A DNA stretch of 12,649 nucleotides. Source: Gallionella sp. GTDB taxonomy: Bacteria > Pseudomonadota > Gammaproteobacteria > Burkholderiales > Gallionellaceae. Positions 1-6,290 of this stretch are shown one piece after another. The first letter of the stretch is position 1. Every line of letters begins with the position of its first letter. The position numbers and the translations under genes were made by a program. The notes beneath the pieces are model-generated. The model was not told the DNA's origin, made no database searches, and was given only the letters and a program-made list of their open reading frames with translations. The stretch is taken from positions 1-12,649 of the forward strand of contig JADGRM010000035.1 of assembly GCA_017880945.1 (NCBI GenBank), given 5' to 3'.

Positions 1-311
1 ATGAATACTAGGGCAAAGAAATACTGCGCAAGTACAGTGTGAAAACACCGCGCGGTTTCCCATGCTTTTCCATAGATGATGCGGTGCAGGCAGCGGTGTA
101 ATGCTGGCGAAATCCATCGATGAGGTGCGCGAGCATGCCTCGAAAATTCTGGACATGACGTTGGTCATCCATCAGACCTGCCCTGAAGGGGCGGTTGGTG
201 AAACGGCTGTTGATCGAAGAGTGCGCTGACATCAAGAAGGAACTTTATGTCGGCATGGTAGTGGACCACGGCAGCCAGCGCGTAGCGTTGATGGCGCCCA
301 GTGAAAGAGGG
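1..311 (+). pseudogene. sucC: Degenerate sucC fragment (succinyl-CoA ligase beta subunit, N-terminal part)
   Basis: Three reading-frame pieces together read like the N-terminus of SucC, the ATP-grasp beta subunit of ADP-forming succinyl-CoA ligase. Bases 3-98 give EY-stop-GKEILRKYSVKTPRG and continue to AVQAAV before a TAA at 99-101. Bases 104-190 (another frame) give LAKSIDEVREHASKILDMT and on to PEG. Bases 192-311 (back in the first frame) give LVKRLLIEECADIKKELY and on to ALMAPSERG, after which similarity ends; an in-frame TAA follows at 321-323. Damage visible: an amber codon where the family has Gln (9-11), loss of the segment linking the first two pieces (the nucleotide-binding stretch KAQ-HAGGRGK is absent), a +1 shift near 188-192, and loss of about two thirds of the roughly 390-residue protein. 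It cannot make a functional enzyme. Family assignment is by recalled motif similarity; the related malate thiokinase beta subunit (MtkA) is a less good match. Confidence 0.8.
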
Positions 312-350
312 AAGCTAATCTAATCTCGGCTTTGAAAAGAGAGCATCAAA

Positions 351-1118
351 ATGGTACGGCGCTGGGTTCGTTTTAATGAGGGTGGAGTCGTCCGCTTCGG
401 TACGCTCGAAGGCAACCAGATTCGGGTTTATCTGGGCGACATGTTTGACGGCCCCGAGCCCACGGATATGACCGTAAAGCTGGGTGAGGTCAGGCTACTG
501 ACACCTACTCAGCCAAGCAAGATCATCGCGATGCGGAACAACTTCCGCGCGCTCGGTGAGAAATTGAATTTGGCGACTCCGGCTGAACCTTTGTATTTGA
601 TCAAGGCACCGAACTCGTATCTCAACCCGCATGAAACGATCCGTAAACCGTCTTGCGATGGCAAAGTCGTTTTCGAAGGCGAGCTTGGCATTGTGATCGG
701 CAAGACATGCAAGGAAGTGTCCGAAGAAAACGCGATGAATTACGTCTTTGGCTATACCTGTGCCAATGATGTCACGGTGGTTGACATTTCGAATCGCGAT
801 CCATCCTTTGCGCAGCAGGTTCGCGCCAAAGGTTTCGATACATTCTGTCCATTCGGACCGGTGGTGGCGACCGGCCTTGATCCCGCAATGCTCGTCGTCA
901 AGACGGTTCTCAATGACGAGATCAGGCAAGACTATCCGATCAACGACATGCTTTTTTCGGTGCAACAACTCGTGAGCATGATATCGAGGGACATGACGCT
1001 GAACCCTGGCGATATTATGTTGTGCGGAACCTCGGTCGGGGTCGGTTTAATGAGACCAGGTAGCATCGTCGAGGTCGAGATTGACGGCATTGGAAAGCTC
1101 AGCAACCACTTCCAATAA
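351..1118 (+). CDS. Fumarylacetoacetate hydrolase (FAH) family protein
   Basis: A 255-residue FAH-superfamily enzyme; members hydrolyse, decarboxylate or isomerise beta-keto and oxo-dicarboxylic acids with a bound Mg or Ca ion. The fold's metal ligands are visible: Glu109 and Glu111 in VVFEGELGIVIG and Asp140 in CANDVT. Other family landmarks are RAKGFDTFCPFGP (158-170), the SVQQLVSMIS helix (203-212), the glycine-rich GDIMLCGTSVGVG (220-232) and VEVEIDGIGKLSN near the C-terminus. Length fits the single-domain group (YcgM/FAHD1-like, HpaG-like). The ATG is preceded by AAGAGAG about 8 bases upstream. It starts 40 bases after the sucC remnant and is convergent with the regulator. The substrate cannot be read from sequence; an oxaloacetate- or oxo-acid-type activity would suit an oxalate locus, but that is context only. 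It may equally be a leftover from an aromatic-degradation cluster. Confidence 0.85.
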   Translation: MVRRWVRFNEGGVVRFGTLEGNQIRVYLGDMFDGPEPTDMTVKLGEVRLLTPTQPSKIIAMRNNFRALGEKLNLATPAEPLYLIKAPNSYLNPHETIRKPSCDGKVVFEGELGIVIGKTCKEVSEENAMNYVFGYTCANDVTVVDISNRDPSFAQQVRAKGFDTFCPFGPVVATGLDPAMLVVKTVLNDEIRQDYPINDMLFSVQQLVSMISRDMTLNPGDIMLCGTSVGVGLMRPGSIVEVEIDGIGKLSNHFQ

Positions 1119-1313
1119 TATTGCTTGTCGACCGCGTGGCCGGCGCTCGATTCATACTGCGCTTCAAATGCAAAGAGCGATCGGGTTGCAATATCCGCAA
1201 TTGAACCGGATGACCTGTTACCCGATCTTGTTCATGTTACTACGCTGGTGTAGTGCATCGTTCTTGGTGATACTTATGTTCAAACCCTTGCAGGTCGGGT
1301 GACACTATGCTGG
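1119..1313. other. Convergent intergenic region, nothing recognised
   Basis: This stretch separates the FAH-family gene from the regulator gene, whose 3' ends face each other. I see no convincing terminator hairpin with a T-run, no RNA gene and no repeat. Short open frames here lack family similarity and a ribosome binding site. Confidence 0.5.
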
Positions 1314-1922
1314 TCAGATTTTCCCCTGATGTTTGAGTCGGCTGAGGGTTTCCGGGGAGAGGTTGAGATAGGACGCGAGTTCTTTTTTCGGGATCAGGTC
1401 GCACAGATCGGAATGCTTGCGCAGAAAGCGGTGCACGCGCCCCGGTGCATCGAGCAGATGCAGCGTGATGGTATGACCCATGATCTCGCTCATCAGATGC
1501 ATGACTTCATACTCGAAGCGCTGCTTGACCTCGCCATGGGCTTCCATGAACGCCACCCATTGCTGCATCGGCAGCTTGGCCACCCGCGCCTTGGTCACGC
1601 ACACGATGCTGTACGGCGTGGGCGTCTTCAGGCGCCAGGCCGCATAGCTGGTTTCGATGTCGCGCTCGACGGCAAAGCGCAGGATCATTTCATGCGCTTG
1701 CTGGCTGGTGACCACGCGCTTCAAGATGCCGTCGAGTATGAAATACTGCTCCATTTCATGCACGCCCTGGTGCAGCAAAAAATCCCCCTTGTTGCAATCG
1801 ACGATCTCCAGATGCGGCTCGAGCGCGGCCATCTCGCTGTCACGCATTTCCTTGAGCACGATGTTTTGTTTCAGTTGCACGCGAATGATATTTTTTTCCA
1901 GATGGTGGTCGATAAAAGTCAT
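1314..1922 (-). CDS. Crp/Fnr-family transcriptional regulator, probable controller of oxc-frc
   Basis: A 202-residue cytoplasmic transcription factor. Residues about 20-120 form the cyclic-nucleotide-binding-like beta barrel (HLEIVDCNKGDFLLHQG, then QYFILDGILKRVV). A long dimer helix follows at about 123-155. The C-terminal helix-turn-helix at 177-198 reads LIPKKELASYLNLSPETLSR. The recognition helix has Glu191, Ser194 and Arg195, the E-x-x-S-R pattern by which FNR-type proteins read TTGA half-sites. There is no N-terminal four-cysteine cluster, so an FNR-type iron-sulfur oxygen sensor is unlikely; cysteines are at 43, 108 and 174 only. The protein ends just after the recognition helix, without the usual beta-hairpin wing. 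The gene is divergent from oxc, and the shared region holds a TTGAC-N4-GTCAA dyad. An in-frame stop lies 18 bases before the ATG; the Shine-Dalgarno sequence is weak. The effector is unknown. Confidence 0.9.
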   Translation of the reverse strand: MTFIDHHLEKNIIRVQLKQNIVLKEMRDSEMAALEPHLEIVDCNKGDFLLHQGVHEMEQYFILDGILKRVVTSQQAHEMILRFAVERDIETSYAAWRLKTPTPYSIVCVTKARVAKLPMQQWVAFMEAHGEVKQRFEYEVMHLMSEIMGHTITLHLLDAPGRVHRFLRKHSDLCDLIPKKELASYLNLSPETLSRLKHQGKI

Positions 1923-1951
1923 GTCAGGGTGGGAGGTGAGTTAATCGAATG

Positions 1952-1970
1952 CGGCAAATATCATCTGCCG
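1952..1970. promoter_or_regulatory. Inverted repeat CGGCA-N9-TGCCG, conserved in both repeat copies
   Basis: A perfect 5-bp inverted repeat with a 9-bp spacer lies just on the regulator side of the TTGAC dyad and is unchanged in the second copy (7579-7597). It overlaps the candidate regulator -10 element. It may be a second operator or an upstream activator site; half-sites this short can occur by chance, so the support is its conservation and position. Confidence 0.35.
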
Positions 1971-1988
1971 AAAATTGACCGCGGTCAA
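1960..1988 (-). promoter_or_regulatory. Candidate regulator promoter overlapping the dyad
   Basis: On the minus strand TTGACC (1988-1983) is followed after 17 bases by GATGAT (1965-1960), a reasonable -35/-10 pair with a start of transcription near 1953, about 30 bases before the regulator ATG. The -35 lies inside the TTGAC-N4-GTCAA dyad, so a bound regulator would be expected to repress its own gene. Predicted by pattern only. Confidence 0.4.
1975..1988. promoter_or_regulatory. Crp/Fnr-type operator TTGACCGCGGTCAA upstream of oxc
   Basis: A perfect 14-bp palindrome of the form TTGAC-N4-GTCAA, close to the FNR consensus TTGAT-N4-ATCAA. Its centre (1981.5) is 30.5 bp before the -10 box TATGAT (2012-2017), which places it at about -42, the class II activation position. 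It is adjacent to a Crp/Fnr-family gene whose recognition helix has E-x-x-S-R, and is repeated at 7602-7615 before frc2. The binding protein is inferred. Confidence 0.7.
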
Positions 1989-2011
1989 TGAGAAGCGCAT
2001 GTCCGACTCGC

Positions 2012-2017
2012 TATGAT
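2012..2017 (+). promoter_or_regulatory. oxc: Predicted -10 element (TATGAT) of the oxc-frc operon
   Basis: TATGAT matches five of six consensus bases and there is no good -35 at the normal distance, as expected for a promoter that depends on an activator at -42. The predicted start near 2024 gives an unusually long leader of about 280 bases before the oxc ATG. The same box at the same distance from the dyad occurs in the second copy (7639-7644). Confidence 0.55.
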
Positions 2018-2024
2018 GGCGACA

Positions 2025-2303
2025 CTGAATAAACGGGCTGCACTGCGACAAGCGCGCAGCGCGGGAAGTGTACCGGTTTCGCCCATGAAACCCCTTGATG
2101 GCCGGATAGTGCAACGAGACCTTGTGCAAACGAGCCAGAGCGGTGAAATCTGTCGTCGGAGGCTCGCGCGATTTCCACACCGAGGAAAAAAAATCTGGTG
2201 GGCTTTGACTTGAGTCAACGGGTTTTTTACCGGGTGCGCCAGGTACCTTCAACCGCATAGCAGAACCTTTATCGAATTCAAACGAAGAAAGAGGTATTTT
2301 ATC
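2025..2303 (+). promoter_or_regulatory. Long oxc leader region
   Basis: About 280 bases lie between the predicted transcription start and the oxc ATG. Apart from a second TTGAC-N4-GTCAA dyad (2205-2218) I see no recognisable riboswitch or attenuator and no convincing small gene. A good Shine-Dalgarno sequence (AAGAGGT, about 9 bases before the ATG) closes the region. A second, closer start of transcription is possible. Confidence 0.45.
2205..2218. promoter_or_regulatory. Second Crp/Fnr-type site TTGACTTGAGTCAA, oxc side only
   Basis: Has the same TTGAC-N4-GTCAA form as the upstream site with a different spacer, 86 bp before the oxc ATG. There is no strong -10 box at the matching distance; TACCTT (2244-2249) is the nearest candidate and is weak. 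It may drive a second promoter, or act as a downstream roadblock or cooperative site. It is outside the duplicated segment, so frc2 lacks it. Confidence 0.5.
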
Positions 2304-4034
2304 ATGACAAGCGACATTCAATCTCCCGAGCAAACCGACGGGTTTCACCTCGTCATCGACGCGTTGAAGCTCAACGGGATCACCAACATCTATGGCCTGC
2401 CCGGTATTCCAATCACGGATCTGACCCGCAAGATGCAGGCCAACGGCATGCGCGTGATCTCGTTCCGTCATGAGCAGAACGCCGGCAACGCGGCGGCCGC
2501 CGCAGGTTTCCTGACAAAGAAGCCCGGTATCTGCCTGACGGTATCCGCCCCCGGTTTCCTCAACGGCCTGACCGCACTGACCAATGCGACAACTAATTGT
2601 TTCCCGATGATCCTGATCAGCGGCTCCAGCGAGCGCGAGATCGTGGACCTGCAACAGGGTGACTACGAGGAGATGGACCAGCTGGCCATCGCCAAACCCC
2701 TGTGCAAGGCCGCCTTCCGCGTGCTCAATGCCGAAGACATCGGCGTGGGCATCGCCCGCGCCATCCGCTCCGCCGTCTCCGGGCGCCCGGGCGGTGTGTA
2801 CCTGGACCTGCCCGCCAAGCTGTTCGGGCAAGCCATTGACGCCGCGGCCGGCAAGGCCTCGCTGATCAAGGTGGTGGACCCGGCTCCGCGCCAGATCCCG
2901 GCCCCGGACGCCGTCAAGCGCGCCTTGGACCTGCTCAAGAGCGCCAAGAAGCCCCTGATCCTGCTGGGCAAGGGCGCCGCCTACGCCCAGGCCGATGCCG
3001 ACATCCGCGCCTTGGTCGAGAAGACCGGCATTCCCTATCTGCCGATGTCCATGGCCAAGGGTCTGCTACCCGACACGCACGAGCAGTCGGCCTCTGCCGC
3101 CCGATCGTTCGTGCTGCCGGAAGCCGACGTCGTGCTGCTGGTCGGTGCGCGGCTGAATTGGCTGCTTTCGCAAGGCAAGGGCAAGACTTGGGGTGGCACG
3201 AACCATAAGGCCTGGGGCGGCCAGAAATTCATCCAGATCGACATCTCGCCGACCGAGGCTGACAGCAACGTGCCCATCGAGGCCCCGTTGGTCGGCGATA
3301 TCGGCTCCTGTGTGTCGGCCCTGCTGGCCGGTATCGGCTCGAACTGGGCCAAGCCGCCGGCCGAATGGTTGAACGCCATCGCCGAGCGCAAGAACAAGAA
3401 CGTCGCCAAGATGGCCGAGACCCTCGCCAAAAATCCGACGCCAATGAACTACCATAGTTCGCTGAACGTGGTGCGCGACATCATCAAGGCCAACCCGGAC
3501 GCCATCCTGGTCAACGAAGGCGCCAACGCGCTGGACTTCACGCGCTCCATCGTTGACATGTACAAGCCGCGCAAGCGCCTGGACGTCGGCACCTGGGGTA
3601 TCATGGGCATCGGCATGGGCTTTGCCGTGGCGGCTGCCGTGGAAAGCGGCCAGCAGGTCATCGCCATCGAGGGTGACAGCGCCTTCGGCTTCAGCGGCAT
3701 GGAAGTCGAGACGATCTGCCGCTATAATCTGCCGGTCTGTGTAGTCATCATGAACAACAACGGTGTCTACCGCGGCGACGAAGTCAATGTGACTGGTGGA
3801 AAGGATCCGTCGCCCCTGGTGTTCGTCAAGGGCGCACGCTACGAAAAGATGATGGAAGCATTCGGTGGTGTCGGCGTGCTCGCCACCACCCCGACCGAGT
3901 TGCGCAAAGCCATGGAAGAAGCCATCAAGTCCCGCAAGCCCACCCTGATCAATGCCGTCATCGATGAAACCGCAGGCACCGAAAGCGGCCGCATCACCAG
4001 CCTGAACCCGCAAAGCGTCGCAAAAAAGAAATAA
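2304..4034 (+). CDS. oxc: Oxalyl-CoA decarboxylase
   Basis: A 576-residue thiamine-diphosphate enzyme that converts oxalyl-CoA to formyl-CoA and CO2 in the cytoplasm; the Oxalobacter formigenes enzyme is of similar length (568). The N-terminal Pyr domain holds the catalytic Glu57 in SFRHEQNAG. Tyr121-Glu122 in QQGDYEEMDQ, Tyr489 in NNNGVYRGDE and Ser561 in ESGRI correspond to active-site residues known from the O. formigenes structure. The C-terminal PP domain has the ThDP/Mg motif GDS (457-459) through NNN (484-486). The middle domain (about 195-350) should bind ADP as an activator, as in the known enzyme. The ATG at 2304 follows AAGAGGT at good spacing and gives the family N-terminus. frc begins 27 bases after the stop, so the two are one operon. 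The protein appears intact. Confidence 0.97.
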   Translation: MTSDIQSPEQTDGFHLVIDALKLNGITNIYGLPGIPITDLTRKMQANGMRVISFRHEQNAGNAAAAAGFLTKKPGICLTVSAPGFLNGLTALTNATTNCFPMILISGSSEREIVDLQQGDYEEMDQLAIAKPLCKAAFRVLNAEDIGVGIARAIRSAVSGRPGGVYLDLPAKLFGQAIDAAAGKASLIKVVDPAPRQIPAPDAVKRALDLLKSAKKPLILLGKGAAYAQADADIRALVEKTGIPYLPMSMAKGLLPDTHEQSASAARSFVLPEADVVLLVGARLNWLLSQGKGKTWGGTNHKAWGGQKFIQIDISPTEADSNVPIEAPLVGDIGSCVSALLAGIGSNWAKPPAEWLNAIAERKNKNVAKMAETLAKNPTPMNYHSSLNVVRDIIKANPDAILVNEGANALDFTRSIVDMYKPRKRLDVGTWGIMGIGMGFAVAAAVESGQQVIAIEGDSAFGFSGMEVETICRYNLPVCVVIMNNNGVYRGDEVNVTGGKDPSPLVFVKGARYEKMMEAFGGVGVLATTPTELRKAMEEAIKSRKPTLINAVIDETAGTESGRITSLNPQSVAKKK

Positions 4035-4061
4035 GTTACCATTCACCAAGGAGATAAACAA

Positions 4062-5333
4062 ATGCCAAACAAGCCACTCAAAGATATCAAGATCATCGAC
4101 TTCACCCACGTGCAAGCGGGGCCTGCCTGTACCCAGATGCTGGCGTGGTTTGGCGCTGATGTGATCAAGGTGGAGCGCCCCGGTTCGGGCGATGTCACCC
4201 GCAGCCAGCTGCGCGACATCCCTAATGTCGACGCGCTGTACTTCACGATGTTGAACAGCAACAAGCGCTCCCTGACCCTGGACACCAAAACTCCAGAAGG
4301 CAAGGCCGTGCTGGAAAAGCTGATCAAGGAATCCGACGTGCTGGTCGAGAACTTCGGCCCGGGCGCACTCGACCGCATGGGCTTTTCCTGGGAACGCATC
4401 CAGGAGCTCAACCCCAGGATGATCCTGGCTTCGGTCAAGGGCTTCAGCGAGGGTCACGAATACGAAGACCTCAAGGTCTATGAAAACGTGGCCCAGTGCG
4501 CCGGCGGCGCTGCTTCCACCACCGGCTGGTGGAAGGGAGAGCAATCCGGCCCGCTGGTTTCTTCTGCCGCCCTGGGTGACACCAATACCGGCATGCACCT
4601 GGCAATCGGCATCCTGACCGCCTATATCGGCCGGCAGCAGACCGGCAAGGGCCAGAAGGTGGCGGTGGCCATGCAGGACGCCGTGCTGAACCTGTGCCGC
4701 GTCAAGATGCGCGACCAGCTGCGTCTGGACGCCGTCGGCCACCTGGAAGAGTACCCGCAGTTCCCGCACGAGATGGAAGCGTTCGCCGACAGGGTGGTGC
4801 CTCGCGGCGGCAACGCCGGTGGCGGCGGTCAGCCCGGCTGGATTTTGAAGTGCAAGGGCTGGGAAACCGACCCCAATGCCTACATCTACTTTACGATCCA
4901 AGGCCAGGCCTGGGCACCGATTTGCGACGCCATCGGCAAACCCGAGTGGAAGACCGACCCGCTGTACATGACACCCAAGGCACGCCAGCCGCATATCATG
5001 GACATCTTCGGTACCATCGAGGAGTGGCTCAAGGACAAGACCAAGTTTGAGGCCGTCAATATCCTGCGCAAGTTCGACATCCCGTGCGCCCCGGTGTTTT
5101 CGATGAAGGAACTGCTCCATGACAAGTCCCTGCGCGCGAGCGGCTCGATCGTGGAAGTTCCCCACAAGGAGCGCGGCAGCTACTGGACCGTGGGCAGCCC
5201 GATCAAGTTCTCCAACCTCAAGCCCGAGATCACCGCTTCCCCGTTGTTGGGCGAACACACCGATGAAGTTCTGGCCGAGCTCGGTTACGACAAGGGACAG
5301 ATTGCCGTGATGCATGCGGCAAAGGCAGTTTGA
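4062..5333 (+). CDS. frc: Formyl-CoA:oxalate CoA-transferase (first copy)
   Basis: A 423-residue class III (CaiB/BaiF) CoA-transferase that moves CoA from formyl-CoA to oxalate, giving formate and the oxalyl-CoA used by Oxc. Key residues are present: Gln18 in HVQAGPACTQ, the catalytic Asp173 in ALGDTNTGMHL, which forms aspartyl-CoA anhydride intermediates, and the mobile glycine loop GGGGQPGW (253-260). Gln49 stands where O. formigenes Frc has Trp48, as in the E. coli enzyme. Strong Frc-specific stretches such as KVYENVAQCAGGAASTTG and LKCKGWETDPNAYIYF separate it from carnitine or racemase members of the family. AAGGAGA lies 7 bases before the ATG. It is translated from the oxc message and ends at a strong hairpin. 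It is about 77% identical to the second copy over the first 126 residues by hand alignment. Confidence 0.96.
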   Translation: MPNKPLKDIKIIDFTHVQAGPACTQMLAWFGADVIKVERPGSGDVTRSQLRDIPNVDALYFTMLNSNKRSLTLDTKTPEGKAVLEKLIKESDVLVENFGPGALDRMGFSWERIQELNPRMILASVKGFSEGHEYEDLKVYENVAQCAGGAASTTGWWKGEQSGPLVSSAALGDTNTGMHLAIGILTAYIGRQQTGKGQKVAVAMQDAVLNLCRVKMRDQLRLDAVGHLEEYPQFPHEMEAFADRVVPRGGNAGGGGQPGWILKCKGWETDPNAYIYFTIQGQAWAPICDAIGKPEWKTDPLYMTPKARQPHIMDIFGTIEEWLKDKTKFEAVNILRKFDIPCAPVFSMKELLHDKSLRASGSIVEVPHKERGSYWTVGSPIKFSNLKPEITASPLLGEHTDEVLAELGYDKGQIAVMHAAKAV

Positions 5334-5359
5334 AGACCGGTAATTAATTTAGTGCTCTA

Positions 5360-5410
5360 AGAGCGGCGTTCAGGTGCCTGTATGGGTTTCGGAACGCCGC
5401 TCTAATCTTT
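5360..5410 (+). terminator. Hairpin terminator after oxc-frc
   Basis: A perfect 12-bp stem, AGAGCGGCGTTC (5360-5371) with GAACGCCGCTCT (5392-5403), encloses a 20-base loop and is followed by AATCTTTC, a weak T-tract. It lies 26 bases after frc and should end most oxc-frc transcripts, perhaps with some read-through into the PAS gene 20 bases further on. Confidence 0.75.
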
Positions 5411-5430
5411 CAGGGATAAGGGGTAGGTCT

Positions 5431-5853
5431 ATGCACTCAGCAATTGATTTCAAGCAGCTCGTAGAGGCAGTAGGCGATGCGATCGTCGTTTGTGACGCAA
5501 ACGGCGCAATCACGCTGTGGAACCCGGCGGCCGAGCGCTTGTTCGGCTTTGCCGAAAGCGAGGCGCTGGGCCAATCGCTCGATCTGATTATTCCGGAGAG
5601 GCAGCGCCAGCGCCACTGGGATGGTTATCACAAGACAATGCAGACAGGGCAAACCCGTTACGGTAATGATGTGCTGCGGGTGCCGGCGCTGCATAAAGAC
5701 GGGCGCGCCTTATCGATTGCGTTTACGGTGGCCATGCTGTTTTCGGCAGAGAAAAAGGTGACGGCCATTATCGCGATAATTCGCGATGAAACCGCTCGCT
5801 TTAGTGAAGAGCGCAGTTTGCGCAAACGCTTGGCGGAACTTGAAGCCAAATAA
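5431..5853 (+). CDS. Single-domain PAS protein
   Basis: A 140-residue protein made almost wholly of one PAS domain (about 5-118). The PAS core starts at AVGDAIVVCDANGAITLWNP, followed by AAERLFGF; the middle has the HKDGRALSIAFTV strand pair, and a charged helical tail (RFSEERSLRKRLAELEAK, 123-140) may form a coiled coil. There is no kinase, cyclase or DNA-binding output domain and no membrane segment, so it would sense a ligand or cofactor and act through a partner. The start at 5431 is chosen because AAGGGG lies about 8 bases upstream; an in-frame ATG at 5374 falls within the preceding terminator and gives a non-PAS extension. It lies just downstream of oxc-frc in the same direction, which suggests an oxalate-related sensing role, but nothing in the protein shows this. 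Confidence 0.85.
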   Translation: MHSAIDFKQLVEAVGDAIVVCDANGAITLWNPAAERLFGFAESEALGQSLDLIIPERQRQRHWDGYHKTMQTGQTRYGNDVLRVPALHKDGRALSIAFTVAMLFSAEKKVTAIIAIIRDETARFSEERSLRKRLAELEAK

Positions 5854-5858
5854 AGCAC

Positions 5859-5878
5859 CCCCGCGGCAAGCAGCGGGG
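5859..5878 (+). terminator. Possible hairpin after the PAS gene
   Basis: CCCCGC (5859-5864) pairs with GCGGGG (5873-5878) around an 8-base loop, five bases after the PAS stop codon. There is no T-run, so it may be a weak terminator or a 3' stabilising structure. Confidence 0.45.
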
Positions 5879-5941
5879 TATTAACTGCGCTCTTCAATCT
5901 GCCGGCTTTCAGCCACAGCCTTCGCCCCAAGGGACGGGGAA

Positions 5942-6139
5942 TTGAACCCACAGAGATTAAAGTGGCTTGTTAGCGTTTTCCCGACTCCAGTCTCGATTGA
6001 TCGCTTTGAAAGAATGCGTGCCTGTACCGGGGCGCTGTTTGGCATAGTTTTAGCGGGTTTGTGCAGCTATCTATTGCTCGGTAATACACCAGATTCAATC
6101 TGGCTCATTGCACCGATGGGCGCATCCACCAATTCGTAG
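5942..6139 (+). pseudogene. Truncated HPP-family membrane protein
   Basis: The 65-residue frame from a TTG codon resembles the N-terminal part of HPP-family integral membrane proteins: RFERMRACTGALFGIVLAG, a first hydrophobic helix of about 20 residues, then SIWLIAPMGAS, the characteristic PMGAS turn. In intact members this continues into further helices (AVLLFA and beyond, at least 150 residues in all); here the family sequence stops after GAS and a TAG follows three codons later. The remainder of the gene is not visible downstream. No strong Shine-Dalgarno sequence supports expression (GGGGA just before the TTG is the best). I read it as a remnant; family assignment rests on the short PMGAS-containing segment. 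Confidence 0.6.
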
Positions 6140-6182
6140 CGATGCTACGGAGTGTCATCGTTCCTGCTTGCCAAGGATGTTT

Positions 6183-6235
6183 AAGCCGGCGATGCAATGG
6201 AATTCAAGTCGTTCGCCGATCAAAGCCGGCTTTTT
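6183..6235 (+). terminator. Hairpin with T-run downstream of the HPP fragment
   Basis: AAGCCGGC (6183-6190) can pair with GCCGGCTT (6225-6232), followed directly by TTT, the usual form of an intrinsic terminator, although the loop is long (34 bases). The right arm is also part of the self-complementary AAAGCCGGCTTT (6222-6233). It may be what remains of the original terminator of the truncated gene. Confidence 0.45.
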
Positions 6236-6250
6236 GCAAAGCGAACTCGA

Positions 6251-6271
6251 TACAGCGGTAAGTCCGCTGTA
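6251..6271 (-). terminator. Hairpin downstream of the quinone oxidoreductase
   Basis: TACAGCGG (6251-6258) and CCGCTGTA (6264-6271) form a perfect 8-bp stem with a 5-base loop, 19 bases beyond the oxidoreductase stop on the minus strand. No T-run follows, so its efficiency is uncertain. Confidence 0.5.
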
Positions 6272-6290
6272 GTTTCAGTAAGCTGCGTAC

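Larger units (their letters stand above)
1841..2025. repeat. Direct repeat copy 1: regulator start plus divergent promoter module
   Basis: This 185-bp segment recurs at 7469-7653. By hand alignment the copies are about 93% identical with one single-base deletion in copy 2; the 48 bases 1932-1979 match exactly. Copy 1 spans codons 1-27 of the intact regulator gene, the regulator-proximal intergenic DNA, the dyad at 1975-1988 and the TATGAT box. Similarity stops at about the predicted oxc transcription start. Confidence 0.95.

Noticed and set aside
1299..1991. Plus-strand frame of 230 residues opposite the regulator
   Set aside because: Antisense shadow of the Crp/Fnr gene; no family similarity, no Shine-Dalgarno sequence.
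2025..2303. Riboswitch or attenuator in the oxc leader
   Set aside because: No recognised aptamer core and no terminator-antiterminator pair could be made out by eye; only the dyad and the ribosome binding site are supported.
1941..2831. Minus-strand frame of 296 residues covering the control region and the start of oxc
   Set aside because: Antisense to oxc and across the divergent promoter; no family similarity.
3066..5315. Minus-strand open frame of 749 residues opposite oxc and frc
   Set aside because: It is the complement of two well-supported genes, has His/Gln/Asp-rich composition typical of antisense frames in GC-rich DNA, and crosses the oxc-frc gap without a start signal or family similarity.
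5374..5430. Earlier start for the PAS protein
   Set aside because: It lies within the terminator hairpin, adds residues not seen in PAS proteins, and has no ribosome binding site; the ATG at 5431 has one.
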